A stretch of DNA of 64,000 nucleotides from JANPBY01 sp963805505 (lineage in GTDB: Bacteria; Actinomycetota; Actinomycetes; DATJPE01), in assembly GCA_963805505.1 (NCBI GenBank), contig CAWDUP010000001.1, forward strand, positions 186,001 to 250,000. Reading direction: 5' to 3'. This document shows, in pieces, positions 63,980 through 64,000 of the stretch (position 1 is its first letter; the number at the start of each line of letters is the position of its first letter). Made by a program: the position numbers and the translations under genes. The notes beneath the pieces are model-generated. The model ran no database searches and was not told where the DNA came from. It worked only from the letters and a program-made list of their open reading frames with translations.

Positions 63980-64000
63980 GGCGCGAGGATAGGGCGAGGA

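Overview
The window is high-GC DNA with many GTG starts, overlapping stop/start pairs, REP13E12-type (DUF222-HNH) genes and a lysine-rich HU tail. These point to an Actinomycetota chromosome, probably Nocardioidaceae or a close relative; the lineage is inferred from gene content and order, not from a marker gene. The backbone order is GH57 and methyltransferase, then etfBA, iscS, mnmA, MetE-like, ligA, gatCAB, ilvD/ilvBNC, serA, leuB, leuCD, hupB, plsC/gpsA. It parallels the Mycobacterium tuberculosis stretch Rv3031 to about Rv2982, so most of the window is conserved housekeeping sequence with lineage-specific insertions.

Layout. Positions 1-1.1 kb (minus) hold the start of a GH57 enzyme and its partner methyltransferase, as in the mycobacterial methylglucose lipopolysaccharide locus. 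From 1.3 to 9.2 kb lies an accessory block: a secreted LamG protein, a secreted CotH-kinase/lamin-tail protein that shares a near-identical C-terminal module with it, a NodB deacetylase translationally coupled to a C45 (penicillin acyltransferase-like) hydrolase, and a frameshifted DUF222-HNH gene. From 9.4 to 28.1 kb come a small membrane protein, etfBA, an MBOAT/SGNH surface O-acyltransferase pair, the overlapping run iscS-mnmA-MetE-like-ligA, two tandem GGDEF-EAL proteins, and gatCAB.

From 28.1 to 35.6 kb there are assorted enzymes: VOC, Asp-box propeller, SRPBCC, a second DUF222-HNH copy in inverted orientation to the first, MBL hydrolase, PQQ-type sugar dehydrogenase lipoprotein, aldo/keto reductase and a 2-hydroxyacid dehydrogenase. 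From 35.6 to 60 kb lies a branched-chain amino acid supercluster: ilvD, ilvBNC, serA, leuB, ilvE, cimA, leuCD with a divergent IclR regulator. It is interrupted by large secreted proteins (RCC1 repeats, a subtilase, SGNH and esterase) and by gltX with tRNA-Gln and tRNA-Glu. The window ends with hupB, a cold-shock-like protein, plsC, gpsA and a trans-sulfuration enzyme.

The most informative non-coding signals are two transcription attenuators, one before ilvB and one before cimA. Each has a 13-residue leader peptide ending Arg-Ala-Gly-stop, followed by a T-tailed hairpin, which suggests common control by branched-chain aminoacyl-tRNA supply. A perfect palindrome between the IclR gene and leuC is the likely operator there. 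Four genes carry apparent single-base frame breaks (both DUF222-HNH copies, the sugar dehydrogenase and the esterase). These should be checked against raw reads before they are read as biology. I saw no CRISPR array, insertion sequence, prophage or rRNA.
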